A stretch of 28,982 nucleotides of DNA. It comes from a virus. Positions 1 to 6,010 of this stretch are shown piece after piece. The translations under genes and the position numbers were made by a program. Each line of letters begins with the position of its first letter. Position 1 is the first letter of the stretch. The notes under the pieces are model-generated. The model did not search any database. It worked only from the letters and a program-made list of their open reading frames with translations, and was not told the origin of the DNA. The stretch lies in the IMG/VR virus record IMGVR_UViG_3300000928_000478, positions 1-28,982 of that record. One strand, given 5' to 3'.

Positions 1-23
1 CAGGCAGCCGCCGGAATTGACGG
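1..23. repeat. Terminal direct repeat, left copy (assembly overlap)
   Basis: The first 23 bases are identical to the last 23 (28960-28982). The reading frame entering the left end continues exactly the frame leaving the right end, so this is best read as the overlap of a circular assembly, not a biological repeat. Confidence 0.9.
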
Positions 24-798
24 ATTTGCTTTGGGACTTGGCGGAGGATCCGCGACCGGATTTGGAATGATCGACGCAATTGCCGCCGTTGGATCAACAT
101 TGGTTTCGTCGGCGCAAAGAATGATTTCAGACGCCGCAAAGACATTAAAAGAAGCAAAGAATCAATTGAATGATTTGTTTTCGCAATACGGATTTAATAT
201 TGACAAAATTACAATGAGTCGATCGTTAACCTTGGCGCAATACAATGAAAGGATTCAAGAATTGAAAAAATTAATGTCTCAATATAATTTTGGGACCGAG
301 GCAAATTTACAACGGGCAATTATAATTTTAAATAAATCAACAAGAGGCGCAAATGGATATGTTTCGAGTTTAAGAAATGGAGGTAATTTAACAAAAATTA
401 ATTTCGGGGATGAGGTCAATCGGTGGTCAAGTCGAAATCGAATTGTTTCAACCGAGGAATTTGTCAAACGATTCGGATCCGCCGTTGACGAAGCAAACAA
501 CCATTTGTCAACAATGATTCATGAAATGGCGCATGTAATGGCAAGATCAAATGATCCAAGACATCGAGAATTTTTTAATAAATTAAAAGAAATAAGAGTT
601 TCATATCGCGCGGATATTGCAAAATATCAACAAGCCAACAATTATAAGGCGTACAACGAAATATATTTGGGACGATACGCAAATCATGACATTGACGAAT
701 TTTTGGCCGAGGGTTGGACCGAATATCGTTTGAGTTCAAATCCGTCACAATATGCGCGTTTAATTGGCGAATTGATTGATCAAAACTTTAAATCTTAA
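1..798 (+). CDS. MuF-like minor head protein, C-terminal part with HExxH zincin domain
   Basis: Continuation of the gene begun at 28192, in the same frame across the circular join. The first residues finish the MuF domain; a Gly-rich linker (GLGGGSATGFG) follows, then about 140 mostly helical residues. Near the end is IHEMAHVMA, an HExxH zinc-metallopeptidase motif (bases 520-534, about residues 430-434 of the joined protein). Some 55 residues later DEFLAEGWTEYR offers acidic residues for the third zinc ligand, as in gluzincin-like toxin domains. MuF proteins with variable C-terminal enzyme domains are known as phage polymorphic toxins. By inference this tail could be an injected or packaged protease, or it could process head proteins. 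No signal peptide is visible. An immunity gene is not obvious, though a small gene follows 3 bases later. Confidence 0.8.
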   Translation, partial: QAAAGIDGFALGLGGGSATGFGMIDAIAAVGSTLVSSAQRMISDAAKTLKEAKNQLNDLFSQYGFNIDKITMSRSLTLAQYNERIQELKKLMSQYNFGTEANLQRAIIILNKSTRGANGYVSSLRNGGNLTKINFGDEVNRWSSRNRIVSTEEFVKRFGSAVDEANNHLSTMIHEMAHVMARSNDPRHREFFNKLKEIRVSYRADIAKYQQANNYKAYNEIYLGRYANHDIDEFLAEGWTEYRLSSNPSQYARLIGELIDQNFKS

Positions 799-801
799 AA
801 A

Positions 802-990
802 ATGAGTAGTCCAAAAGAAAAAACATTCATTTGCAATAATTGCAAACATTTGCGTTTAATTTCCGGGGGTTGCGACGCATTCCCAGGAGACATTCCGTTC
901 GGAATGGGCGTTTTGTTTATGCACGACAAGCCAATTCCAGGTCAAAAGAACAATATTGTCTTTGATCGAGGCGAGGCAAAAATGGAGTAA
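802..990 (+). CDS. Small Cys-containing conserved protein, function unknown
   Basis: A 62-residue protein starting at the ATG three bases after the MuF gene stop. It has a CNNCKH pair near the N terminus, a third Cys in GGCDAFPGDIP, and later HDKPIPGQKNNIVF. This pattern (CxxCxH, then CxAFPxxIP, then HxxPxPGQ) resembles a family of small bacterial proteins of unknown role that I recognise by pattern only. The three Cys and the His could bind a metal. The tight spacing implies cotranscription with the MuF gene. It might be an immunity partner for the zincin tail, but nothing in the sequence shows that. Confidence 0.75.
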   Translation: MSSPKEKTFICNNCKHLRLISGGCDAFPGDIPFGMGVLFMHDKPIPGQKNNIVFDRGEAKME

Positions 991-1003
991 TTTTTAAAAT
1001 TTG

Positions 1004-1025
1004 TATATTTACAAAAATTTTTATC
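1004..1025 (+). promoter_or_regulatory. Late-type leader: TATATTTAC box plus ATTTTTATC next to ATG
   Basis: TATATTTAC at 1004-1012 is followed by an A-run and ATTTTTATC (1017-1025) directly abutting the protease ATG. The same arrangement recurs at 4941 and 26427, and the second half also at 3516. It resembles the Bacteroidota -7 box but ends TTTAC instead of TTTG. A promoter or translation role is inference. Confidence 0.45.
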
Positions 1026-1715
1026 ATGAATCAAATATTATACAAAGCGGCGCCCGTTGGCGAATTAATTGACGCGGACGAAAAGGCCGGAATTATAAAA
1101 GGTTACGGAAGTTATTTCGGGAATAAAGACTCGGACAATGACGTGATCATGAAAGGAGCGTATAAAAAAACAATTGCAGAAAACGGCGATCGAGTTAAAT
1201 ATTTGTATCAACATGACATGAATCAACCAATTGGAAAAATGACGGAGTTATACGAGGATGACAAAGGTTTGGTTTTTGTTGCAGAAATTGCAAAAACACA
1301 ATTGGGAAAAGACGTTGTTGAATTAATGAAGTCCGGAGTTATTACAGAAAATTCGGTTGGTATAATGCCAATTCAAAAAACAAACAAAGACGGATTTCGT
1401 GAGATCAACGAAGTTAAACTTTACGAAATTAGCGCCGTTACATTGGCCGCAAATGATCAAGCCAAGATTTTGGATGTCAAGGGAAATATTGACGTTGAAA
1501 AACTTGCAAAAAGATATGATAATTTATCAAAACTAATAAGAAAAGGAGAAATTTCCGACGACATGGGATTCGCCATTGAAGCGGAAATATTAAAGTTAAA
1601 ATCATTATTTATTGAATTCACAAAGCCGACGGAAATCGTCACTTTGCCGAATGTTGAAATAAAAAACAATGATTCGGAAGTGTTAAACTATTTATTAAAT
1701 TCATTAAAAAATTAA
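1026..1715 (+). CDS. HK97-family prohead protease
   Basis: Capsid maturation serine protease (peptidase family U35 / HK97 gp4-like), 229 residues, which cleaves the scaffold part of the capsid protein and itself during head assembly. The core has the typical order: KGYGSYFGNKDSDNDVI near residues 25-41, then the His region YLYQHDMNQPIGK (catalytic His63), the Ser region GVITENSVGI (catalytic Ser110), and EVKLYEISAVTLAAN with Glu134. Length and placement just upstream of the capsid gene fit the family. The 60 or so C-terminal residues are helical and charged and probably serve assembly. The start lies directly behind an AT-rich leader ending TTTTTATC. Confidence 0.92.
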   Translation: MNQILYKAAPVGELIDADEKAGIIKGYGSYFGNKDSDNDVIMKGAYKKTIAENGDRVKYLYQHDMNQPIGKMTELYEDDKGLVFVAEIAKTQLGKDVVELMKSGVITENSVGIMPIQKTNKDGFREINEVKLYEISAVTLAANDQAKILDVKGNIDVEKLAKRYDNLSKLIRKGEISDDMGFAIEAEILKLKSLFIEFTKPTEIVTLPNVEIKNNDSEVLNYLLNSLKN

Positions 1716-1719
1716 AAAA

Positions 1720-2904
1720 ATGGACGATAAAATGAAAGACCAATTGGATTCAATAAGCAAATCCATTGATCAAAAAATTGAAACGAGTAATATTGAGATC
1801 GTTGAAACTTTAGTTGCAAAAACAAATGACGTTGTTGCGACAGAGGTTAAATCAATTAGCGACAATATTAATCAAAGACTTGATGCGATAGAAGTATCAA
1901 ACAAAAAGAATTTCAGTTCGCCAAAGAGAGCAACGTTTAAAAATGCTTTAAAAGAAGCATTGGACAACGGCGCAATTGAGGGACTGCAAAAGGGATTGGA
2001 TTCCAACGCGAGATTTGTTGTAAAAGCAAACATGACGACGGGAGCGGATTTTACCGGAGAAGTAATTCCGGCGAGTAGAGTTGACGGATATAAATTTGAT
2101 CCAACAAGTCCAACGCACATAAGACAATTATTGGCACAAGGAAGCACACAAAGCGACGTTGTTCGTTACGTTAAAGAATCGTCGTATTCAAACGGATCAG
2201 CAGCAAAAGCAGAGGGAGCGGAATTGAATCAAAGTGACTTTGATATGACGGCGGTTGACGCAAACGTTAGAAAAATCGGGACTTATTTCCGAATTTCTGA
2301 AGAAATGTTAGCAGATACTCCACAATTGACAAGTTATATTTCAGCAAGAGCGCCGGAAAAACTTATGCAAGTTGAGGACGATCAAATATTGAACGGAAAC
2401 GGATCATCGCCGAATTTATCCGGAATTATTACGGACGCGGCGTCATTTAGTGCCGGAGATTTAGCAAATTCTGTTGAAAGTGCAAATGAATTTGATGTTA
2501 TTGTTGCAGCGTTAAACCAATTAGCAGCGTCTAATTATGAAGCCGATACAATTTTATTAAATCCAAGCGATTTTCACAAAATACTATTGTTAAAAGATTC
2601 GTCAAACAACTATTTAAAAGACCAAGTTTATAACGGCATTTCGCCGGTATTTATGGGCGTTAAAGTTGTTCTTAATACTGCAATCTCGGCCGGAGATTTC
2701 CTAATCGGAAACTTTGGTGTTGGGACTCAATTGTGGGTTAGAGACGGAATCAACGTTGAGTTCTTTAAAGAGGACGGAATCAACGTCAGAGAGGGATTTG
2801 TAACAATCCGCGTTTCTGAAAGAGTTGCATTGACCAACTATTTACCGAACGCATTCGTTGCCGGAGATTTCACAACTGCAAAAGCAGCATTGGAGACTCC
2901 ATAA
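1720..2904 (+). CDS. Major capsid protein, HK97 fold
   Basis: 394 residues. The first 65 or so form a charged helical coiled coil (delta-domain-like scaffold, probably removed by the upstream protease). The mature shell protein follows, with the signature region ADFTGEVIPASRVDG, an E-loop-like segment rich in Ser and Gly around AEGAELNQSDFDMTAV, then VRKIGTYFRISEEMLAD, LNGNGSSPNLSGI and the C-terminal REGFVTIRVSERVALTNYLPNAFVAG. These are characteristic of the HK97-type phage capsid family. The gene starts four bases after the protease stop, so the two are cotranscribed, and a strong terminator follows at 2929. This ends the head operon, while the neck genes begin 2 kb later. Confidence 0.95.
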   Translation: MDDKMKDQLDSISKSIDQKIETSNIEIVETLVAKTNDVVATEVKSISDNINQRLDAIEVSNKKNFSSPKRATFKNALKEALDNGAIEGLQKGLDSNARFVVKANMTTGADFTGEVIPASRVDGYKFDPTSPTHIRQLLAQGSTQSDVVRYVKESSYSNGSAAKAEGAELNQSDFDMTAVDANVRKIGTYFRISEEMLADTPQLTSYISARAPEKLMQVEDDQILNGNGSSPNLSGIITDAASFSAGDLANSVESANEFDVIVAALNQLAASNYEADTILLNPSDFHKILLLKDSSNNYLKDQVYNGISPVFMGVKVVLNTAISAGDFLIGNFGVGTQLWVRDGINVEFFKEDGINVREGFVTIRVSERVALTNYLPNAFVAGDFTTAKAALETP

Positions 2905-2928
2905 ATTCGGGATCAAAACCATGAAATG

Positions 2929-2962
2929 GGGATCGCATTAATTTGCGGTCCCTTTTTTTTTG
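2929..2962 (+). terminator. Terminator after the capsid gene
   Basis: GGGATCGC (2929-2936) pairs with GCGGTCCC (2945-2952), 8 bp with one G-T wobble and an 8-base loop, followed by a run of ten T. Confidence 0.9.
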
Positions 2963-2988
2963 ATTAAATAAAAATTCATTATCTTTGC
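2960..2988 (+). promoter_or_regulatory. Bacteroidota promoter for the first RNA candidate
   Basis: TATCTTTG (2981-2988) fits the -7 consensus TAnnTTTG. TTTG at 2960-2963 gives a -33 element with a 17-base gap. Transcription would start near 2993, exactly where the outer helix of the downstream RNA begins. Confidence 0.75.
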
Positions 2989-2992
2989 ATTG

Positions 2993-3122
2993 AACGTGTT
3001 GATCGGATCCGTTGTTGGAGTTTCCGGTCTTAGTTTTCCCAACTCAAGCCACGTTCACTTGAAAATCCTGGTTGGCCATTAATTTGGCTTTAATCGGGAT
3101 TTTCTTCTTTTATTCCCTTTTA
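2993..3122 (+). ncRNA. Candidate structured small RNA 1 (about 125 nt)
   Basis: No convincing ORF lies here. Just after the promoter, GAACGTG (2993-2999) can pair with CACGTTC (3050-3056) to close a domain. Inside it, GATCGG (3001-3006) can pair with CCGGTC (3024-3029), and GTTGG (3014-3018) with CCAAC (3039-3043). These two helices interleave, so an H-type pseudoknot is possible. GAGTT (3018-3022) with AACTC (3041-3045) is an alternative. A terminator-like hairpin follows: AAAATCC (3062-3068) with GGATTTT (3097-3103), holding an inner GCCA/TGGC hairpin, then a T-rich tract. I do not recognise an Rfam family. Promoter, closing helix and terminator together support a free-standing RNA; its role is unknown. 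Confidence 0.6.
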
Positions 3123-3152
3123 ATTATAACTATTCACTATTTATTTTTTTTG

Positions 3153-3160
3153 TATATTTG
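3153..3160 (+). promoter_or_regulatory. Bacteroidota -7 box for the second RNA candidate
   Basis: TATATTTG matches TAnnTTTG. No clear -33 TTTG is visible at the usual distance. It lies directly before the second structured region. Confidence 0.65.
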
Positions 3161-3162
3161 CA

Positions 3163-3385
3163 GAGTTCCGCCGAGTGGCTTGTCTTGTCAAAGAGGGCAT
3201 TTCCGGCACGAAAATCCTCTTGTTTTCCGGCGGAGTAAAGTTTTGGAGTTAGAATCGTTAATGGCTTTGCAATGCAAATTGTACGGCCGCGATATTGTTT
3301 TGGGAGCGCCTTAAAATGTTCTCGAAACTTGTCAAATGCGATTTTGACTCCATTACGATTTTATAATGAGATCGGTTTTTTTTTC
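3163..3385 (+). ncRNA. Candidate structured RNA 2 (about 220 nt)
   Basis: A GC-richer island in AT-rich surroundings with several helices. TCCGCCG (3167-3173) pairs with CGGCGGA (3228-3234), enclosing AGAGG (3192-3196) with CCTCT (3216-3220). A second domain is closed by AATCGTTAATGG (3253-3264) with CCATTACGATT (3350-3360), 11 bp with one bulge. It holds TTTGC/GCAAA near 3266-3278, a GC-rich helix near 3285-3310, and GTCAAA/TTTGAC (3331-3348). The end is a hairpin plus nine T (3356-3384). It is not a tRNA: the 68-base first domain lacks T- and D-arms. The chance 80-codon ORF across it (3072-3314) has unusual composition and was rejected. The rest of the intergenic stretch, 3386-3450, is AT-rich with no feature I can support. 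Confidence 0.6.
3356..3384 (+). terminator. Terminator of the second RNA candidate
   Basis: CGATTT (3356-3361) pairs with AGATCG (3369-3374), loop of 7, then nine T. Its 5' arm overlaps the 3' arm of the long-range helix (3350-3360), so the two folds compete. Confidence 0.65.
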
Positions 3386-3451
3386 TACAAAACAACACGT
3401 TGATTTCCAGGAGGTTAAATAAAAATTGAAAAAATATTTTAAAAAAAACTA

Positions 3452-3465
3452 AAAAAATTCTTTTA
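3452..3465. repeat. AAAAAATTCTTTTA element, copy 1
   Basis: The same 14 bases occur twice more, at 23824 and 23855, before another monocistronic gene. All three lie at or just upstream of a promoter, suggesting an operator or UP-like element. AT-rich chance matching is possible. Confidence 0.4.
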
Positions 3466-3482
3466 AAAGTCAATAATGTTCT

Positions 3483-3490
3483 TATCTTTG
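3483..3490 (+). promoter_or_regulatory. Bacteroidota -7 box before the 135-residue gene
   Basis: TATCTTTG matches TAnnTTTG and lies 34 bases before the ATG at 3525. The leader ends ATTTTTATC (3516-3524) against the start codon. Confidence 0.75.
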
Positions 3491-3524
3491 CATCAAACAA
3501 ACATTAATAATTAAAATTTTTATC

Positions 3525-3932
3525 ATGCAAACATTAAACGAAACAACTCAAAAAGAAATCAGAACATTCAAAAAGAACGTATTATCAAATCTTGAAAGAT
3601 CAATGATCGGAGATTTAAAAACAATCATTGACGTTGTGAGATACAACGACACAAATCATTCATTGATCAACGCGTCAAATGTATCAACAAACTTTAACAG
3701 ATTAGAAAATTTCATTTGCGGAATTTATGACGGGTTTTTATACAACAAAGGAATCAACAAGGAAATCAAAACAATCGAAGATTTTTTCAGATCAAACGAA
3801 ACGGACGAAAAAGTTATGTTGTATCGAGTATTTTCAAGCGTTGAAAACCTTGTTAAAACAATAAACAATCGTTTGGATGAAATGCCAGGTTTTGAGATTT
3901 CAGAAAACGACGCACATGCGCAAAACTTTTAA
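3525..3932 (+). CDS. Unknown 135-residue helical protein with its own promoter
   Basis: Not recognised. The product is charged, predicted mostly helical, without signal peptide or membrane segment, and has one Cys. Near the N terminus is EIRTFKKNVLSNLERSMIGD, and near the C terminus a helix with ENLVKTINNRLDEMPGFEIS. It forms a single-gene unit, with a -7 box 34 bases upstream and a terminator 15 bases after its stop. That arrangement, between capsid and neck genes, is what one expects of a moron-type insertion. Its promoter region shares a 14-base element with the gene at 23912, so the two may be co-regulated. The codon pattern resembles the rest of the phage. Confidence 0.8.
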   Translation: MQTLNETTQKEIRTFKKNVLSNLERSMIGDLKTIIDVVRYNDTNHSLINASNVSTNFNRLENFICGIYDGFLYNKGINKEIKTIEDFFRSNETDEKVMLYRVFSSVENLVKTINNRLDEMPGFEISENDAHAQNF

Positions 3933-3946
3933 AAAAAACATTAATC

Positions 3947-3973
3947 AAAGGGATCAAATTTTTGGTCCCTTTT
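3947..3973 (+). terminator. Terminator after the 135-residue gene
   Basis: AAAGGGATCA (3947-3956) pairs with TGGTCCCTTT (3963-3972), 10 bp with one wobble and a 6-base loop. The T tract is short (TTTT). Confidence 0.8.
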
Positions 3974-3986
3974 AAATAAAATCAAA

Positions 3987-4154
3987 ATGGTTACAAGAAA
4001 CAATTTAACAATTATACATGAAAAAGTAAAAGGATCAAAAACAATCCATGTTCATGTTTACACAAAAGAACAGATCGAAAATCACAACGCAAAAAACAAA
4101 TTCAATCGTTTGTTTGAAAACTTATTGTCGGCGTTTAATATAAAGGGCGTTTAA
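3987..4154 (+). CDS. 55-residue basic microprotein
   Basis: ATG follows an AT-rich leader (TAAATAAAATCAAA). The 55-residue product is basic and begins MVTRNNLTIIHEK, with IHVHVYTKEQIENH in the middle and a helical C terminus. It is a possible small beta-plus-helix domain, but I recognise no family. It lies 14 bases after the terminator at 3947, so expression needs read-through or an unseen promoter. The in-frame stop is followed 36 bases later by another small gene, which supports a run of real microproteins. Confidence 0.5.
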   Translation: MVTRNNLTIIHEKVKGSKTIHVHVYTKEQIENHNAKNKFNRLFENLLSAFNIKGV

Positions 4155-4190
4155 AGCGTTTTAAGAGGTTTAATTTAAAAAGATATACAA

Positions 4191-4316
4191 ATGGATTACT
4201 TAAATTATTTAGATCCGGCAAACGAGCCGGAGTTTGAATGTAGCGTTTGCGGACGTCCAATGAGCGAGGACAAGGGAGTTTGCTCAAATGTTTGTTTTGA
4301 AGCCGATATGTTATGA
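4191..4316 (+). CDS. 41-residue zinc-ribbon-like microprotein
   Basis: Short ORF starting MDYLNYLDPANEPEFE and then CSVCGRPMSEDKGVCSNVC. The four Cys in CxxC-x10-CxxxC spacing fit a small treble-clef or zinc-ribbon fold of the kind seen in many phage and bacterial microproteins. The stop TGA overlaps the next ATG (ATGA at 4313-4316), which supports real translation and coupling. Function is unknown; nucleic-acid or protein binding would be a guess. Confidence 0.6.
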   Translation: MDYLNYLDPANEPEFECSVCGRPMSEDKGVCSNVCFEADML

Positions 4317-4453
4317 ATCAAAAACATTTAAAATATTTAATCGCCGGATCAATGATCTATTTTGGATTAAGACAATTCGTTTTGTTTTATGATTGGTATT
4401 GTACAATTTATTTATTATTTATTGCGTTTTGCGTTTTAAGAGTTAAAGATTAG
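4313..4453 (+). CDS. 46-residue small membrane protein
   Basis: Overlaps the previous stop as ATGA. After a short basic start (MNQKHLKYL) come two hydrophobic stretches, roughly residues 9-25 and 30-43 (TIYLLFIAFCVL), ending in basic VRVKD-like residues. It looks like a tiny inner-membrane protein with one or two spans. It could be a superinfection or holin-like factor, but nothing specific identifies it. A terminator follows 22 bases downstream. Confidence 0.5.
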   Translation: MNQKHLKYLIAGSMIYFGLRQFVLFYDWYCTIYLLFIAFCVLRVKD

Positions 4454-4475
4454 TTTTATTTATGTTGTTTGATCG

Positions 4476-4505
4476 AGCGTCCGTTTTTATGGGCGCTTTT
4501 TTTTT
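4476..4505 (+). terminator. Terminator after the microprotein cluster
   Basis: AGCGTCC (4476-4482) pairs with GGGCGCT (4491-4497), 7 bp with one wobble and an 8-base loop, followed by T-run to 4505. Confidence 0.85.
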
Positions 4506-4509
4506 GTTG

Positions 4510-4517
4510 TACCTTTG
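4510..4517 (+). promoter_or_regulatory. Bacteroidota -7 box before the nuclease gene
   Basis: TACCTTTG matches TAnnTTTG, only 4 bases before the ATG at 4522. The transcript would be leaderless or nearly so. Confidence 0.6.
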
Positions 4518-4521
4518 ATTT

Positions 4522-4881
4522 ATGACCACGAACATAATTGGTTGTATTGCCGAGTACAAATTTGCAGTTTTTGCAATGGAGCGCGGACTCCAAGTTTCAT
4601 TCCCTTTATTAAATACGTCGCCTTATGATTGTATTGTCGAATCGAAAACCGGACTTTATAAAATACAAATTAAATCAGTCAAGAAAACCAGGAAAAACAA
4701 TCGCGTTTTTTTAAGACATGCAGACGGAAAATCTTATAAAAATAAAGACGTTGATTTTTTTGCGGTTTATTTTGAAAGAATGAATGGTTTCTTTATTTTC
4801 AGATATGCAGACGTCAAACAATCCGTCAAATTAGATTCAAAGAAATATTTAAAAAATTTTAATAACTTTGCATTACTTTAA
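4522..4881 (+). CDS. Small PD-(D/E)XK endonuclease-like protein
   Basis: 119 residues with the compact restriction-endonuclease-like core: Glu11 in GCIAEYKFAVFAMERG, Asp36 in SPYDCIV, and Gln49-Ile-Lys51 in YKIQIKS. The order E...PxxD...QxK fits the group I intron endonuclease / Holliday-resolvase-like PD-(D/E)XK families. It probably cuts or resolves DNA in the cytoplasm. It is an isolated unit, with a terminator and -7 box just upstream and a terminator 27 bases downstream, set between head and neck genes. A free-standing homing-type nuclease, a resolvase for packaging, or an anti-competitor nuclease are all possible. Family-level call is good; role is not known. Confidence 0.8.
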   Translation: MTTNIIGCIAEYKFAVFAMERGLQVSFPLLNTSPYDCIVESKTGLYKIQIKSVKKTRKNNRVFLRHADGKSYKNKDVDFFAVYFERMNGFFIFRYADVKQSVKLDSKKYLKNFNNFALL

Positions 4882-4908
4882 ATGTTTTCATATTTGTTTT
4901 GATTAAAA

Positions 4909-4941
4909 AGGCGTCAAATTTATGTTTGGCGCTTTTTTTTT
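4909..4941 (+). terminator. Terminator before the neck operon
   Basis: AGGCGTCAAA (4909-4918) pairs with TTTGGCGCTT (4925-4934), 10 bp with wobbles and a 6-base loop, then a T-run. Confidence 0.8.
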
Positions 4942-4963
4942 ATCTTTACAAAAAATATTTATC
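4941..4963 (+). promoter_or_regulatory. Late-type leader: TATCTTTAC box plus ATATTTATC next to ATG
   Basis: TATCTTTAC at 4941-4949, A-run, then ATATTTATC (4955-4963) directly against the ATG. Nearly the same as the leaders at 1004 and 26427, so it probably starts the neck/tail operon. Confidence 0.45.
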
Positions 4964-5170
4964 ATGAAAGTAAAATGTAAAACCACAATTTTAAGAGACG
5001 GAAAACGATTTGAAGCCGGAGACAAAATTGATTTACCGGTTGCAATTGCTGCAAGTTGGATCAAAAAAGGTTTGGCGGAAAAAATATCCAAAAAACAAAA
5101 TAAAGATCAGATCGAAACCAAGGAATTAAAGGTCGAACATGTTGAAATAAAAAGCGATGACGGAAATTAA
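4964..5170 (+). CDS. Small head-region protein, unknown function
   Basis: 68 residues, starting at the ATG behind the late-type leader; an upstream in-frame ATG at 4922 lies inside the terminator loop and is unlikely. The N-terminal half reads KVKCKTTILRDGKRF, EAGDKIDLPVAIAASWIKKG, then LAEKI. This pattern (entry strand, pGD, alanine-rich helix, KGLAE) recurs in small phage proteins encoded between capsid and connector genes. The C-terminal half is a charged tail. The stop overlaps the next gene by 14 bases, implying coupling. A head-assembly accessory is likely from context only. Confidence 0.75.
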   Translation: MKVKCKTTILRDGKRFEAGDKIDLPVAIAASWIKKGLAEKISKKQNKDQIETKELKVEHVEIKSDDGN

Positions 5171-5666
5171 AATCACACAAACCGGGAGCGTTGTCGTCGA
5201 GTTATCAGAAATCAAAAATTATTTAAGAATTGATTTTGATTATGACAACGATTTATTGGAGGCGATTTTATGGCAATCAACAATTTTTTGTGAAAATTAT
5301 ATTTCAAAAGATATTGTTGAAAAAACAAGACTTTTATTTTTAAGCGAAACCGAAAAAAATATTCTTTTACCATTTGGACCGGTTAAACAAATTATTTCAA
5401 TAGTTGACGAAAACGATGTCAACATTCCTTTTCAAATTTTAGGAATTAACAAAGAAAATATTGAATTTGATTCGCCAAAAAAAAATGTTTTTGTTAAATA
5501 CGAAACGGAGGGGATCCGAAATTCATTAACAAAACAATCAATTTTGCAATTTGCCGCGACATTGTACGAAAACCGAGCGGATTTTGATCAAGATTCAAAA
5601 AGCGTCCAGGAAATACCAACAAAAGTCAAAACACTTTTGACATCACTTAAAACAATGTTTATTTAA
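5157..5666 (+). CDS. Head-tail connector protein (HK97 gp6-like)
   Basis: 169 residues, matching the gp6-like adaptor family that forms a ring under the portal. Features are the early segment VVELSEIKNYLRIDFDYDND with a following helix LLEAILWQSTIFCENYISKDI, then a beta region (LPFGPVKQIISIVDENDV) and a closing helix SILQFAATLYENRADF. That order is typical of the family. The gene overlaps its neighbours at both ends (14 bases upstream, TAATG downstream), showing a translationally coupled neck operon. Confidence 0.88.
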   Translation: MTEIKITQTGSVVVELSEIKNYLRIDFDYDNDLLEAILWQSTIFCENYISKDIVEKTRLLFLSETEKNILLPFGPVKQIISIVDENDVNIPFQILGINKENIEFDSPKKNVFVKYETEGIRNSLTKQSILQFAATLYENRADFDQDSKSVQEIPTKVKTLLTSLKTMFI

Positions 5667-6010
5667 TGCAGCCGGGAAACTTAAATAAAAAAGTTTATTT
5701 TTTTAAATTCATAAAACAAAGCGATAATTTCGGAGGTTTTAAGAATACAAGAAGTTTTTATCTTGAATTATGGGCCAACGTCAATCATAAAGGCGGCGAA
5801 ATTGTTGATACATTCGGCAAACGCGAAATTGATCGACAAGTTGAAATCATTTTGCGAAATGATCCCGGAGATTCTTATAATATAAATATCGGGGATGTTG
5901 TTAATTTGAGCGCGTCAGATTCAAAATTTGATTACAGAATTAACGAGGTTTTTTTAATAAAAGACGATAATTATTTAATAATAAAAGGAACGCAAGGATC
6001 AAAGGAATGA
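5666..6010 (+). CDS. Head closure / head-tail joining protein
   Basis: 114 residues of the phage head-tail joining family (SPP1 gp16-like stopper). It begins MQPGNLNKKVYFFK, and has FYLELWANVNHKGGEIVD, then VEIILRNDPGDSYNINIGDVV, DYRINEVF and a last strand YLIIKGTQ. The series of short strands with 'ANV' and 'GDVV' is the family hallmark. It starts on the A of the previous stop (TAATG) and ends with ATGA shared with the next gene. Confidence 0.87.
   Translation: MQPGNLNKKVYFFKFIKQSDNFGGFKNTRSFYLELWANVNHKGGEIVDTFGKREIDRQVEIILRNDPGDSYNINIGDVVNLSASDSKFDYRINEVFLIKDDNYLIIKGTQGSKE

Noticed and set aside
1-23. Short terminal repeat as a cos site or packaging terminus
   Set aside because: The gene reads in frame across the join without interruption, and the repeat lies inside coding sequence, which fits an assembly overlap.
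3167-3234. tRNA-like shape: 7-bp helix closing 68 bases
   Set aside because: No D-arm, no T-loop consensus, no plausible anticodon arm of 5 bp with 7-base loop, and no CCA-compatible end.
3072-3314. 80-codon ORF with a hydrophobic start between capsid and the 135-residue gene
   Set aside because: It spans a terminator, a promoter and the GC-rich RNA domain, its composition is unlike phage proteins here, and no start context supports it.
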